NCBI RefSeq assembly: GCF_020400585.1 | Contig: NZ_JAINVF010000034.1 | Span: 1 to 59,376, forward strand | DNA: 59,376 nucleotides | Direction of reading: 5' to 3' | DNA from: Streptomyces sp. NK08204 | GTDB lineage: Bacteria; Actinomycetota; Actinomycetes; Streptomycetales; Streptomycetaceae | Shown here: piece by piece, positions 33,291 to 42,064 of the stretch | Numbering within the stretch: the first letter of the stretch is position 1 | How the letters are laid out: each line of letters starts with the position of its first letter | Translations under genes and position numbers: made by a program | The notes under the pieces: generated by a model | Told to the model about the DNA's origin: nothing | Database searches by the model: none | The model's input: the letters and a program-made list of their open reading frames with translations, nothing else

Positions 33291-34025
33291 TCAGGAGACG
33301 GCCGCATCGAGAATGCCGGCAAGTGCGGCGGGTGCCGACAGCATCGGCCAGTGCCCCGTGGGCAGGTCGAAGCGTCGCCACGGAGGCTGGTTCAGGAAGG
33401 CCAGCACCGGCACACCTGCATCCAGCAGGCCCGCGAAGTCATGGCAGGCGATCAGGACACGGTCCACGCCGACGCCGAGCTCGGCGGGGCCGGCGAGGCG
33501 CTGGGTATAGGTGCCGAACGGCTGAGGGGTGGCACGCGCGCGCATGACGTTTCGCTGGCCCTCGTCGAGCCCGTCGAGGTTGTTGGACATGCCCAGGACT
33601 TCGAAGGGCGGCATCGGCAGGCGCCACCCGTCGCCGGAAGCGGAGACCTGCTGGCGCAGCTGGTCCGCTACCTGCGGTGGCATGAGGTCGAGCATGCACA
33701 TGCCCGTGGCGAACGGGGCGCTGTCCACGTAGGCCACGCGCTCCAGCCGGTCGCCGAGACGTCCGGCCGCCCCGGTGACCGGGGCAGCCGCGTAGCTGTG
33801 GGCGACAAGCGTGACGTCGCGCAGATCGTTCCGCTCAACGAAGTCGGTGAGATCCGCGATGTGCGTGTCCACGTCCGTCTGGGGTCCGCCCTGGTCGGTG
33901 TGCTCGGCCAGGCCCGTCAGCGTCAACGGCAGCGCCGTGTGGCCGCGTTCCCGCAGAGCGCGGGCGGTGTCTTCCCAGACCCACGCCCCGAGCCAGGCGC
34001 CGGGAACGAGTACAAAGGTGGCCAT
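33291..34025 (-). CDS. Alpha/beta hydrolase (esterase-like)
   Basis: The 244-residue protein starts MATFVLVPGAWLGAWVWEDT and has the nucleophile region VTLVAHSYAAAP, where Ser77 stands in AHSYA rather than the usual GxSxG. LPTGHWPMLSAP near the C-terminus supplies the His. This pattern is seen in salicylate/jasmonate esterase-like and other small-ester hydrolases of bacteria. It is cytoplasmic, with no signal peptide. The gene is divergent from a WYL-domain regulator starting 80 bases away, which is the obvious candidate to control it. The substrate is unknown. Confidence 0.88.
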   Translation of the reverse strand: MATFVLVPGAWLGAWVWEDTARALRERGHTALPLTLTGLAEHTDQGGPQTDVDTHIADLTDFVERNDLRDVTLVAHSYAAAPVTGAAGRLGDRLERVAYVDSAPFATGMCMLDLMPPQVADQLRQQVSASGDGWRLPMPPFEVLGMSNNLDGLDEGQRNVMRARATPQPFGTYTQRLAGPAELGVGVDRVLIACHDFAGLLDAGVPVLAFLNQPPWRRFDLPTGHWPMLSAPAALAGILDAAVS

Positions 34026-34105
34026 GTCATCTCCCCAGAAGTAGGTGCCGCCCGGAGCGTAGAGTCGATACAGGACAGAACCCGCCCTGAAATGCCGAGT
34101 GATCC

Positions 34106-35080
34106 GTGTCGCATCCCCTGACCCGTGTGCTGACCATGCTGGAACTCCTCCAGTCCAACGCCCAGCTCACCGGGGCGGAGCTGGCCGACCGCCTGGACAC
34201 CGACGTCCGCACCGTGCGCCGGTACGTGTCCCACCTACGCGACTTGGGCATCCCCGTGGAGGCCGAGCGGGGCCGCTACGGCGGCTACCGACTGGCCCGC
34301 GGGTACCGGATGCCACCCTTGGTCCTCACCAACGACGAGGCCCTCGCCGTCGTCCTTGGGCTGCTCGCGACAGAACGTCTGGGCATGGGCACCGCCGCAC
34401 CGGCCACTGCCGGCGCCCTGGCCAAGATCGAGCGGGTACTCCCGCACGCCCTGCGCGAACCGCTCGCCGCCATGCGGGAGACCCTCTCCTTCACCGCCAA
34501 CGCCGTCGTCGGACAGGCACCCGGAACCGGCACCCTGCTGGCACTAGCCCAGGCCTCCCGCTCCCGCACAACCGTCGGCATCAGCCACCAGTCCTGGCGC
34601 CGGCAACACACCGAACGCGACATCGACCCCTACGGCGTGGTCTTCCACACCGGTCGCTGGTACGTCATCGGTCACGACCACCACCGCGACAGCCTGCGCA
34701 CCTTCCGCATCGACCGCATCACCTCCGTCACGCCCCGAGCCAACAGCTTCACCGCACCCGACGGCTTCAACCCCGCGGCCCACCTGACCTCGACCCTGGC
34801 CCAAGGGCCCTACCGCTGGCAGGTCGAGGTGACGATCCATGGCCCACTCGATGAGATCGCGCGCCGGCTGCCCCGCTCCGCGGTGACCCTGACCGCCCAG
34901 CCCACCGGTGTCCTCATGCGCGCAAGGGCAGAGCGGCTGGACGGCATGGCACACCTGCTCGCCTCCCTGGAATGGCCCATCACCGTCCACGGTCCCGACG
35001 AGCTACGACAGGCACTCAGGAACCTCGCCGACCAGCTCACCGCAGCCGCCCAGCGGGGGCTGGAAGAACTGCCCCAGTAA
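34106..35080 (+). CDS. YafY-type transcriptional regulator with a WYL domain
   Basis: The N-terminal DeoR-like winged helix contains LTMLELLQSNAQLTGAELAD and TVRRYVSHLRDLGIPVEAER. The central WYL part has RDIDPYGVVFHTGRWYVIGH and the C-terminal WCX part ends LRNLADQLTAAAQRGLEELP. WYL domains sense nucleotides or other ligands and such proteins can activate or repress. The GTG at 34106 gives the normal 324-residue length. The ribosome-binding site is weak. It is divergent from the hydrolase at 33291-34025 and probably regulates it. No clear palindrome was found in the 80-base gap. Confidence 0.88.
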   Translation: MSHPLTRVLTMLELLQSNAQLTGAELADRLDTDVRTVRRYVSHLRDLGIPVEAERGRYGGYRLARGYRMPPLVLTNDEALAVVLGLLATERLGMGTAAPATAGALAKIERVLPHALREPLAAMRETLSFTANAVVGQAPGTGTLLALAQASRSRTTVGISHQSWRRQHTERDIDPYGVVFHTGRWYVIGHDHHRDSLRTFRIDRITSVTPRANSFTAPDGFNPAAHLTSTLAQGPYRWQVEVTIHGPLDEIARRLPRSAVTLTAQPTGVLMRARAERLDGMAHLLASLEWPITVHGPDELRQALRNLADQLTAAAQRGLEELPQ

Positions 35081-35639
35081 ATGCCGGTGTTACTGCGGCA
35101 GAGCCCCTGGGCTGATCATCGCGATCGGCGGCGAGCCATTCCGGCCGCCGGGGTGCGGTGTGCGCATTTATGCGGCAGTGCCAGAAGGACGCGGCGGGCG
35201 TGGCGATCGAACCAGCGCCCGAACCCGGGAGCGGGGGCGCGCTATGCGTGCCGCGCCTGGATGGTGCCCCTGTCTGACGCTTCGTTCACATACACAGCGG
35301 CGGTCGAGCGGTACCCCACCGGCGCCGGGATAGGGAAGTCCTCCGCGCGGATCTACCGGATCCCGCTGACGACGTGGGATGGATGTTTGCCGCCGGTCAG
35401 CGCCACCGCCCGCCCGTCGGGGCGCAAAGCCGCCCGCCTCCCGATCACCGCGGTCGACGAACCCGCTCCGCCTGAGATGCCGGCCGAGCCGGCGGTGTCC
35501 CGGGCGGACAGATGGACGCCGACAGCGTCAACCGAGAGCTGCCGATCGCACGCGAGACGATCGGCTGGTGGCAGCGCCCCGGCTGGACCACAGGCGATCC
35601 GACGACCGGCATCGAGCGGCGGCCGGCACTGCCGGACCG
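35081..35639. other. Gene-poor stretch before the recombinase remnant
   Basis: Open frames exist in all registers but lack motifs. It may include degraded upstream parts of the recombinase remnant, since TKALAGYQIGALG-like sequence starts around 35640. Confidence 0.35.
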
Positions 35640-35900
35640 CACCAAGGCCCTCGCCGGATACCAGATCGGCGCCCTGGGGGACTGGCCGTCTCCCTGCGGG
35701 AGAAGACGTTCTGGAAGATGCTCTACAAGTCCGCCGCCTGGCGGATGAAGTGCTGTGCCTGAACGCCGGGGACCTGCATCCGGCGGACAAGCGCGGGGCA
35801 ACCGACTGCGCAGAGGCAGCCGCTGAGGCCGCCCACCCGGCTTCGGCCGAGAGGCATACAAGCAGCGCAACACCACGCTGATCGACCGCCGTCTCTCTGC
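35640..35900 (+). pseudogene. Tyrosine recombinase (integrase) fragment
   Basis: Two registers together read LREKTFWKMLYKSAAW, then DEVLCLNAGDLHPADKRG. This corresponds to the region of tyrosine recombinases around the first catalytic Arg (WRMLYETAARAEEVL type). The expected Arg environment is altered and the C-terminal H-x-x-R and Tyr parts are absent. It is a short decayed piece. Confidence 0.6.
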
Positions 35901-36094
35901 CCGCCTCCTGGACGTCCCCCGTCGGCGCGGGCGGCCTCGCACCAGGCCGGACGTTGTCCTGGCTGAGAGTTGGCGCCAAGAATGCTGCACTCCTCGGGTG
36001 AGGAGGCGCACCAGGTGCTACACGCTGTGAGGGTGTCGGGTAGGCCGCGATGCGAGTGGCCGGTGCTGCGGTCGGAAGATCCCTCTGCCCGGCG

Positions 36095-37024
36095 TCACCC
36101 CTCGTAGCGGGTGGCCAGGGTCCGTACCGTTTCGGCGATGCGGTCGCGGAGTCCGGCCGGTGCCATGACCTCGACGTCGGTGCCCAGCCGCAGGAACTCT
36201 CCGTGGGCGTGGTCGATCGATTCGATGGGCACCCAAGTCTCCGTCCATCCATCACCTGCCGGTGTCACGCCGATGCGGCGAGCTCCCTCCGGGGTGAGCC
36301 GTACCAGAGCCTCCCCGGTGTGCAGCCGGTCCCGGAAGCCGGCCAGATAGCTCTTCCAGTGCGCGGCCAGGTCGAACCCGTCCGGGATGACGAACTCTTC
36401 TCCCAGCGAGTGGAGTTCGACGATCTGGTCGACCCGGTAGGTGCGGATCCCGGACGGCCCGCCCGCGACCAGGTACCAGCGGCCGGCCTTGAGTACGAGC
36501 CCGTACGGCTCCACCCGCCGCTCGATCTCCTCCGGTGCCCGCCAGCGCCGGTACCGCAGGACCGCCGCCCGCCGCGCCCACACCGCGTCGGCGACCGCGG
36601 CCAGGTGAGGCGTAGGGTCGGCGTCGCCGTACCAGCCGGGGGCGTCCAGCAAGAAGCGTTCCTGGATCCGCCCGGCGTGCTCGCGCAGCTCCGCCGGAAG
36701 GGCGGCCCGCAACTTGAGCTGGGCGGCGGCGAGCGCCTCGCCGACGCCGAGCTCGGCGGCGGTGCCGGGGAGCGCGGCGAGGAATGCAGCCTGCGCCTCG
36801 TCCGCGGTCAGTCCGGTGAGGCGGGTCCGGTAGCCGTCGACCAGTCGGTAGCCGCCCGCATGCCCAGCCTCGCCGTAAAGCGGGATACCGGCGGCGCCGA
36901 GCGCCTCGACGTCCCGGTAGACCGTACGGACGGAGACATCCAGTTCCTCGGCCAGCTGCTGGGCCGTCATCCGGCCCCGGTTCTGGAGCAGCAGAAGCAG
37001 GGTGACCAGCCGGCTCGCACGCAT
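36095..37024 (-). CDS. Transcriptional regulator with HTH and WYL domains
   Basis: A 309-residue protein. The N-terminal winged helix reads RLVTLLLLLQNRGRMTAQQL and DVSVRTVYRDVEALGAAGIP. The WYL region contains RRVEPYGLVLKAGRWYLVAG and YRVDQIVELHSLGEEFVIP, and the C-terminus is of WCX type. The start at 37024 (MRASRLV) gives family length. GGGGAG of the adjacent palindrome may double as its ribosome-binding site, although it stands very close to the ATG. The gene is divergent from a two-gene unit starting at 37082, with a 39-bp palindrome in the gap. It is thus the likely regulator of that unit and of itself. Confidence 0.9.
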   Translation of the reverse strand: MRASRLVTLLLLLQNRGRMTAQQLAEELDVSVRTVYRDVEALGAAGIPLYGEAGHAGGYRLVDGYRTRLTGLTADEAQAAFLAALPGTAAELGVGEALAAAQLKLRAALPAELREHAGRIQERFLLDAPGWYGDADPTPHLAAVADAVWARRAAVLRYRRWRAPEEIERRVEPYGLVLKAGRWYLVAGGPSGIRTYRVDQIVELHSLGEEFVIPDGFDLAAHWKSYLAGFRDRLHTGEALVRLTPEGARRIGVTPAGDGWTETWVPIESIDHAHGEFLRLGTDVEVMAPAGLRDRIAETVRTLATRYEG

Positions 37025-37063
37025 GCTCCCCTGACATCCACTGACAGTGGATGTCAGGGGAGC
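37025..37063. promoter_or_regulatory. 39-bp palindrome between WYL regulator and divergent genes
   Basis: Perfect 18-base arms (37025-37042 and 37046-37063) flank the three bases GAC. The core reads TGACATCCACTGACAGTGG. The site abuts the regulator start codon and ends 18 bases before the divergent gene start. It is a strong candidate operator. A stem-loop role in the leader RNA is the alternative. Confidence 0.8.
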
Positions 37064-37081
37064 TCCCCTAACCTGCGGCGC

Positions 37082-37552
37082 ATGGACGACTTCCACTTCC
37101 TGCACGGCTCCTGGAACGTGGCCAACCGCCGCCTCACCACCCCGCTCGGCGGCCCGGGCACCACCACCTGGGAGGAGTTCCCCGGCCACTCGGTGGTCCA
37201 GCCGCTGTTCGGGGGCGTCGGCAACATCGACGAGATCACCTTCCCCACCCTCGGCCGCCAGGGCGTGACCCTGCGGCTGTTCGACCGCGAAACGCACCAG
37301 TGGTCGATCCACTGGTCAGACAGCCGGACCGGCCGGCTGGATCCCCCGGTGATCGGCGGCTTCACGGGCGACCGCGGTGACTTCCACGGCGAGGACACCT
37401 ACGACGACCGTCCGATCCAGGTGCACTTCACCTGGTACCGCCTCGGCCCGGAAGCTGCCCGCTGGGAGCAGGAGTTCTCCGGCGACGGCGGCCGTACCTG
37501 GGAGCTCAACTGGATCATGGACCTCACCCGCACCGGGGCGGCCGGCGCATGA
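37082..37552 (+). CDS. Hypothetical protein with lipocalin/calycin-like pattern, 156 aa
   Basis: The protein starts MDDFHFLHGSWNVANRRL and contains PGTTTWEEFPGHSVVQPLF, LFDRETHQWSIHWSDSRTG and QVHFTWYRLGPEAARWEQEF. The F-L-x-G-x-W-x-V start and alternating strand pattern fit small beta-barrel proteins often annotated as DUF1579-like. Its start lies 18 bases from the palindrome and it has no clear ribosome-binding site, so it may be leaderless. Its stop overlaps the next gene by four bases (ATGA), so the pair is translationally coupled. The function is unknown. A ligand-binding role is a guess. Confidence 0.75.
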   Translation: MDDFHFLHGSWNVANRRLTTPLGGPGTTTWEEFPGHSVVQPLFGGVGNIDEITFPTLGRQGVTLRLFDRETHQWSIHWSDSRTGRLDPPVIGGFTGDRGDFHGEDTYDDRPIQVHFTWYRLGPEAARWEQEFSGDGGRTWELNWIMDLTRTGAAGA

Positions 37553-38103
37553 GCATCGTCGAACTCCGTCAGTACACCCTGCATCCCGGCGCCCGGGAGA
37601 CACTGATCGAGCTGTTCGAGCGGGAGTTCGTGACCGGCCAGCAGGCGGCCGGCATCACCGTCGGCGGCCGGTTCCGCGACCTCGACGACCCGGACCGCTT
37701 CGTCTGGCTGCGCGCGTTCCCCGACATGACGCACCGCCGGCGCGCGCTCGAGGCGTTCTACACCGGCACGGTCTGGCGGGAGCACCGCGACGCGGCCAAC
37801 GCCACCATGATCGACAGCGACGACGTACTGCTGCTGCGCGGTCCGGGCTTCACGCCGGAGTCGGGCGCCCGCGAGGTGGTCGCGACGGTCTGCCAGCCGT
37901 CGGACGCGGCTGCCTTCGACGCGTACGCCGCCCGGCACCTGGGACCGCTCCATGCGCTGCACCGCACCGAGCATGCCGAAAACGACTATCCCCTCCTGCC
38001 CGTCCGCACTGGGATGGACGTCCGGGTCTGGTTCGGCCCGGCCGAGGCACCACCCTGGCCGATCCGGCGGCTGCGGCTGGAACCCGTGACGACTCGCGGG
38101 TGA
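37549..38103 (+). CDS. NIPSNAP-family protein
   Basis: The 184-residue protein begins MSIVELRQYTLHPGARETLI, the classic NIPSNAP start (E-L-R-x-Y-x-L-x-P-G). RDLDDPDRFVWLRAFPDM and AFYTGTVWREHRDAAN follow. The second half repeats a dimeric ferredoxin-like module. The biochemical function is not established. Related proteins occur in small-molecule degradation or stress clusters. The ATG at 37549 overlaps the upstream stop by four bases. Both genes are probably driven from the promoter next to the 39-bp palindrome and controlled by the divergent WYL regulator. Confidence 0.88.
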   Translation: MSIVELRQYTLHPGARETLIELFEREFVTGQQAAGITVGGRFRDLDDPDRFVWLRAFPDMTHRRRALEAFYTGTVWREHRDAANATMIDSDDVLLLRGPGFTPESGAREVVATVCQPSDAAAFDAYAARHLGPLHALHRTEHAENDYPLLPVRTGMDVRVWFGPAEAPPWPIRRLRLEPVTTRG

Positions 38104-38504
38104 CAACACCGCCGCAGAAATGCCTCTGATCAGCGATGGAGTCGTCGATGACACCCGCGCCACGGTGGACTTGTCGCGCTTACGGGGGAGGACGTCGTGG
38201 ACGTCGAGAGTGCGGCGAGTTCGGTACCGCGGCCGAGTCGTGTTCGTGGACGACGAGTGACGGCGACGCCGGAGGAGCGGATCTCCCCAGCGAGTTTCAC
38301 GGCGGCCACCAGTTCCGGGCGCTTGATGGCAACGGCGGAGATCTTCTCCTTGGAGACGCGTGTCACCCCGGCCCCGGCAGGGGAGTCGAGCTGTGCGTCG
38401 AGGGACTGCCGGGCGGTCGAAGTGCGGGCGTAGCCAAGGCGGACGCGCCCGACCGGCCCGGCGCCAGCGCTCCGGGGCCGGGGCGCGCCGGCCGGGGGCT
38501 TCTG

Positions 38505-39277
38505 CCTCGTCTACCGGTGCAAGCTGAACCGGTCGACGCGCATCGTCGCCTACCTCGCCGACCTGCTGCGCTCCCACCTGAAGGCGGTCGGTTCCCCTGG
38601 CGGTCCCTGCCCGCGGGCCGGACAGCGTGCTCGTCCTGGCGATGCCGCGACACGACCAGCGCCTGCTCGACCTGGCCGGCGGCAACGACGTGCCCGAGTC
38701 CACCCTGCGGCGCTGGCGCGACGAGATGATCAACCTGCTCGCCGCGGGAGCCCCGCGCTTGGACCGGGCGCTTCGCGCGATGGCCCGGCGGGGCGGGCAG
38801 GCCGTACTGATCGACGGCACCCCGGTCCCGACCCAGCGCCGCACCGGGAAGGCGAACCGGCCCAGCTGCTCCGGAAGACGCCACCGCCACGGCCTGCATT
38901 TCCTCACCCTGCTCGATGAGAAGGGCCGACTGATCCGGATCTCCGCATCCCGGACGGGACGCCCTCACGACGCAGCCGCCCGCCACGAAAAGATCGTCGA
39001 GCACCTGAAGCGGACCGGTCGCGGCACGCTCGCCGACCTCGGCTTCCTAGGCGCCGACGAACCCAAGGACGCCGACGGCCAGGTCATCGTCACCGGCTAC
39101 AGGGCAACCCGCGCCCGCAAACTCCCCCGGGCCGGAGGCAGGCCGACCGCGTCCTGGCCGCCGGACGCGCCCCCGTCGGAACACGGCCTCGCCCGTCTGA
39201 AGAGCTGGCGGATCCTCACCAAGCTCCGCACCGACCCCGCCCGCGCCACACAGCTCCTGCGCGCCCTGCTCTGCTGA
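38505..39277 (+). pseudogene. IS5-type transposase remnant
   Basis: The longest register (from 38627) holds STLRRWRDEMINLLAAGAPR, then AVLIDGTPVPTQRRTGKANR with the first catalytic Asp. HGLHFLTLLDEKGRLIRISA and LKSWRILTKLRTDPARATQL follow near the end. An upstream piece STRIVAYLADLLRSHLKAVG lies in a different register. Changes in the centre (RPSCSGRRHR) and truncation of a stretch before EHGLARLKSW indicate decay. It is an IS5-group DDE transposase without identifiable ends. Confidence 0.78.
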
Positions 39278-39394
39278 CCGACCTCGCAGGACCCGGTAAC
39301 CGACGATCAAGGCGAAGCCCCTCGTCAGAGACACAGTGGCGAGAATCGAAGGGCCGATAGGGTGAGTTGATCATTTCGAGTGAAAGGCCGCGAC

Positions 39395-40333
39395 GTGACC
39401 GAGTCTCGCCCCCACGCCCTGTTCTGCTTCGGCACACTGCTGGACCAGCAAGTCCAGACCTCGCTCTTCGGTCGCACTGTACCGACGACCGCGGGATCAC
39501 TGGCTGGTTACAGGACCAGGCCCCTGGCGATCACCGATGAGTCCGTGATCGCCACCAGCGGCCAGGACGTGCACCTGACCCTGGAGCGAACGCTCGGCGG
39601 TACGGTCGAAGGCGCCGTCCTGCGCCTGAGCGACCAGGAACTGGCCGCTGCCGACGACTACGAAGTGGACGACTACGCCCGGCGGCGAGTGCTCCTCACA
39701 TCAGGGGAGACCGCCTGGGCCTACCTGGACGCGAGGCCGCTGCGCTCAGCGGCGCGCATCGTGATCGTCGGCGACAGCATTTCCTATGGACGCTGCGACC
39801 CCCAGGGAGGCTGGGCCGCGCAGTTGGCGGCAACCCACATCGCAGCGAACGAGAGCGAGCACCGAGTCTTCAACCTGGCTGTCCCCGGCAGCACCCTGGC
39901 GGATGTCAGCGAGCAGACACCTCAACTCCTGGCTCCCCGCCACCCCGACACACTCATCGTGGCCGCCGGGATCAACGACTCCGCCGTGTCGCTCGCCGCG
40001 TCGGACGCCGACCGCGACGGGCTGCAGTCCATTACCGACCACCTCATCTCGCTGGCCACGACAGCCCAGCGACACAACGCGCGCATGGTCGTCGTCGGAC
40101 CGGCCTGGCTCGATGAGACACGGGTCGGCGATTTCGAGGGCCTGCGCTTCACCACGGCGCGGGCGCTCATACTGCGTGCCACCCTGCAGACCTGGTGCGA
40201 GGACAACCACATCGACTACCTCGACATATGGGAGCCGCTCCGCGACCAACCCCACCTGCTCGTTGACGGTCTGCACCCCAACCATGAGGGGCACAAGGAG
40301 CTCTACCGGCATCTGAGCGCCCTCAGCTGCTGA
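39395..40333 (+). CDS. Fusion of a gamma-glutamylcyclotransferase-like domain and an SGNH hydrolase
   Basis: Residues about 8-115 resemble the AIG2/GGCT fold. They contain LFCFGTLLDQQVQTSLFGR, GSLAGYRTRPLAI and AAADDYEVDDYARRRVLL with Glu90 as possible catalytic acid. Residues 120-312 form an SGNH/GDSL hydrolase: GDSIS with Ser128 in block I, AAGINDS with Asn194 in block III, and VDGLHPNHEGH with Asp291 and His294 in block V. The second domain should hydrolyse esters and the first may act on gamma-glutamyl amines. The GTG at 39395 has GAAAGG seven bases upstream. No signal peptide is seen. This domain order is uncommon to my knowledge. The substrate is unknown. Confidence 0.85.
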   Translation: MTESRPHALFCFGTLLDQQVQTSLFGRTVPTTAGSLAGYRTRPLAITDESVIATSGQDVHLTLERTLGGTVEGAVLRLSDQELAAADDYEVDDYARRRVLLTSGETAWAYLDARPLRSAARIVIVGDSISYGRCDPQGGWAAQLAATHIAANESEHRVFNLAVPGSTLADVSEQTPQLLAPRHPDTLIVAAGINDSAVSLAASDADRDGLQSITDHLISLATTAQRHNARMVVVGPAWLDETRVGDFEGLRFTTARALILRATLQTWCEDNHIDYLDIWEPLRDQPHLLVDGLHPNHEGHKELYRHLSALSC

Positions 40334-40414
40334 ACACCGGGCCTGATGGGCCGTCACGCGGAGAAACCGGCGAAACCGCCCCGGCCCCGTCAGGCGATCA
40401 AGACCGCTGACTCC

Positions 40415-40489
40415 CGCCCACGACCAGCACGAGCACCCCGTTGAACGGTCATGGCAGCCTCTCTGACCAGCACCTTCGAAGATGGCGAA
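40415..40489. repeat. Dispersed repeat, copy 1 (about 75 bp)
   Basis: The first 26 bases (40415-40440) are identical to 47196-47221. The rest, including CTGACCAGC and AAGATGGCG, is similar to the other copy. It probably represents the end of a vanished mobile element or a shared gene fragment. Confidence 0.65.
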
Positions 40490-40640
40490 GGCTGTCCGTA
40501 GGAGTCGGGCCTGCCACCACTCGTCGGTGCCGCCACCGACTTCGTAGTGCCACCAGCCCTCTTCTTGCCCTTGGTTCAGGAGTGCCTTGATCCCTGCGAT
40601 GTCCGCGTCGGCCGGGGCAGTGAGGACCACCCAGCGTCGA
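40449..40640 (-). pseudogene. Coding-like fragment of unknown family
   Basis: A minus-strand register reads TAPADADIAGIKALLNQGQE, then EGWWHYEVGGGTDEWWQARL and LRTAFAIFEGAG, with G/C-biased codons. No start fits, and the sequence beyond runs into the dispersed repeat. It looks like the 3' part of a lost gene. The family is not recognised. Confidence 0.4.
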
Positions 40641-40828
40641 CGACGTCGACCAGCAGGAGCTCACGCGATCCTGCGCCCCGGCGCCGACGGTCACCGCCGC
40701 CGCGAAGCGAGCCGGGCAGGTCGAGCCCGACCGCGACGGCGCTCTCGTTCCCTCGACCGACAACGTGACAGGGCTGCTCTGATCGGCAAGGCACGCGCTG
40801 TACCTGGACAGCACCGGCACTTCCTAGA

Positions 40829-41370
40829 CGGCCGAGCAGTCCAGAAGTCGCCCGTCGGTGGTGCCAATGAGCAGCCGGCCAGGTTCGGCAACGGTCAGCG
40901 CGGTCGGCACGACGGATACTCCGGCAACAGCCAGATGCTGGCGTCAGCGGACATTGCCGTCGCGGAGATCGAGTCCGACTGTCTCGCCATCGTCGTACGT
41001 GACATAGACGGTCTCCGTGTCGTGGTCGAGGGCCGTGGCCTTCCGGTCTGTCCGAAAGACCCAAGGCGGCTCTTCACCGGCCACCGCGCGCCGCACGACG
41101 AACGAGCCACCAGGCTGCAACCCGTGGCCGTGATAGACGGTGTCGGCAGGAATCAGGTCACCGTCGGCAGTCTCGACGCCGGGGCCGGGCCTTCCCCCGT
41201 GATGGCGGACACGCTTCGTTGATGACGCGGCGAGCGCGAGCTCAGCCGCGTGGTCTCGGCGTTGACCACCGTGCGGCCGTAACCACCGGCAAGCACAGGT
41301 GTCCTGTACCGAACGCCCCTCGGCGCAGGACGCCACGCGCGCCGACCCGAGCGAGCTGTCCACTCCACCC
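40829..41370 (-). pseudogene. Beta-propeller (PQQ/WD40-like) protein fragment with nonsense codon
   Basis: One minus-strand register reads YHGHGLQPGGSFVVRRAVAG, then VFRTDRKATALDHDTETVYV and DDGETVGLDLRDGNVR. TGA then interrupts, and the same register continues VPTALTVAEPGRLLIGTTDG and RLLDCSAV before a final TAG near 40829. The repeated strand pattern is that of a quinoprotein-like propeller. Upstream, TPVLAGGYGRTVVNAETTRL lies in another register. At least one nonsense and one frameshift change are present and no start remains. Confidence 0.55.
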
Positions 41371-41496
41371 CTGCGGATCTGCATGGCTGGATTCCCGAGC
41401 ATTGACATCTAGAACTTCAGGCGCCTCACGCCGGCGCTCGGTGGCCGCCCGGCGTCCTAAGATGGGCGAAGATCAAATGCGATCAGGGAGCGTGAA

Positions 41497-41823
41497 ATGA
41501 TCTTCATCACGGCCAAGTTCCGGATCAAGCCGGAGTACGCGGAGAGGTGGCCTGAGATCTCGCGCGAGTTCACGGAGGCCACGCGCAGGGAACCCGGCTG
41601 TCTGTGGTTCGACTGGTCGCGCAGCCTCGACGATCCGACCGAGTATGTGCTCGTCGAGGCGTTCCGGGACGGTGACGCTGGTGCCGCGCATGTTCAGTCC
41701 GACCACTTCAAGTCGGCACAGCAGACCCTGCCACCCCACCTGGTCGAGACGCCGCGCATCGTCAACGCGGTCCTGGAGCAGGATGACTGGTCCCTGCTCG
41801 GGGAAATGGCCGTCCAGGGCTGA
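41497..41823 (+). CDS. Antibiotic-biosynthesis-monooxygenase (ABM) domain protein
   Basis: A 108-residue single-domain protein with MIFITAKFRIKPEYAERWPE, then REPGCLWFDWSRSLDDPTEY and HVQSDHFKSAQQTLPPHLVE. This is the pattern of YgiN-like quinol monooxygenases of the dimeric alpha-beta barrel fold. They oxidise quinols or polyketide intermediates without a cofactor, or act in redox stress. GGGAGCG just before the ATG serves as the ribosome-binding site. The gene stands alone. A short hairpin with a GAAA loop (41837-41854) follows the stop. The substrate is unknown. Confidence 0.88.
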   Translation: MIFITAKFRIKPEYAERWPEISREFTEATRREPGCLWFDWSRSLDDPTEYVLVEAFRDGDAGAAHVQSDHFKSAQQTLPPHLVETPRIVNAVLEQDDWSLLGEMAVQG

Positions 41824-41836
41824 CGGCGGCGCGGAG

Positions 41837-41854
41837 GATCGTGGAAACACGATC
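41837..41854 (+). terminator. Short hairpin after the ABM gene
   Basis: GATCGTG pairs with CACGATC around a GAAA tetraloop, 14 bases after the stop codon. The stem is only seven pairs with no T-run, so termination is only possible. Confidence 0.35.
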
Positions 41855-42064
41855 GCCGCGTTCTCCGGAGCCGGGACATGCCCCTCTCCGGGCACGCACG
41901 TGCGTGCGGTGCCAGGGCCTCGCTCATCGCCGGGAGGCAGTGGACCCACCTCGCTTGCGTCATGCTCGGCAACTACGGCACGGCACGCACGTCAGTGACG
42001 GCTCGGACACTCCGTGCATCCGGCCTGGATCCCCGGCGGCGCTTCGTCTCACCTGGCCATGACC

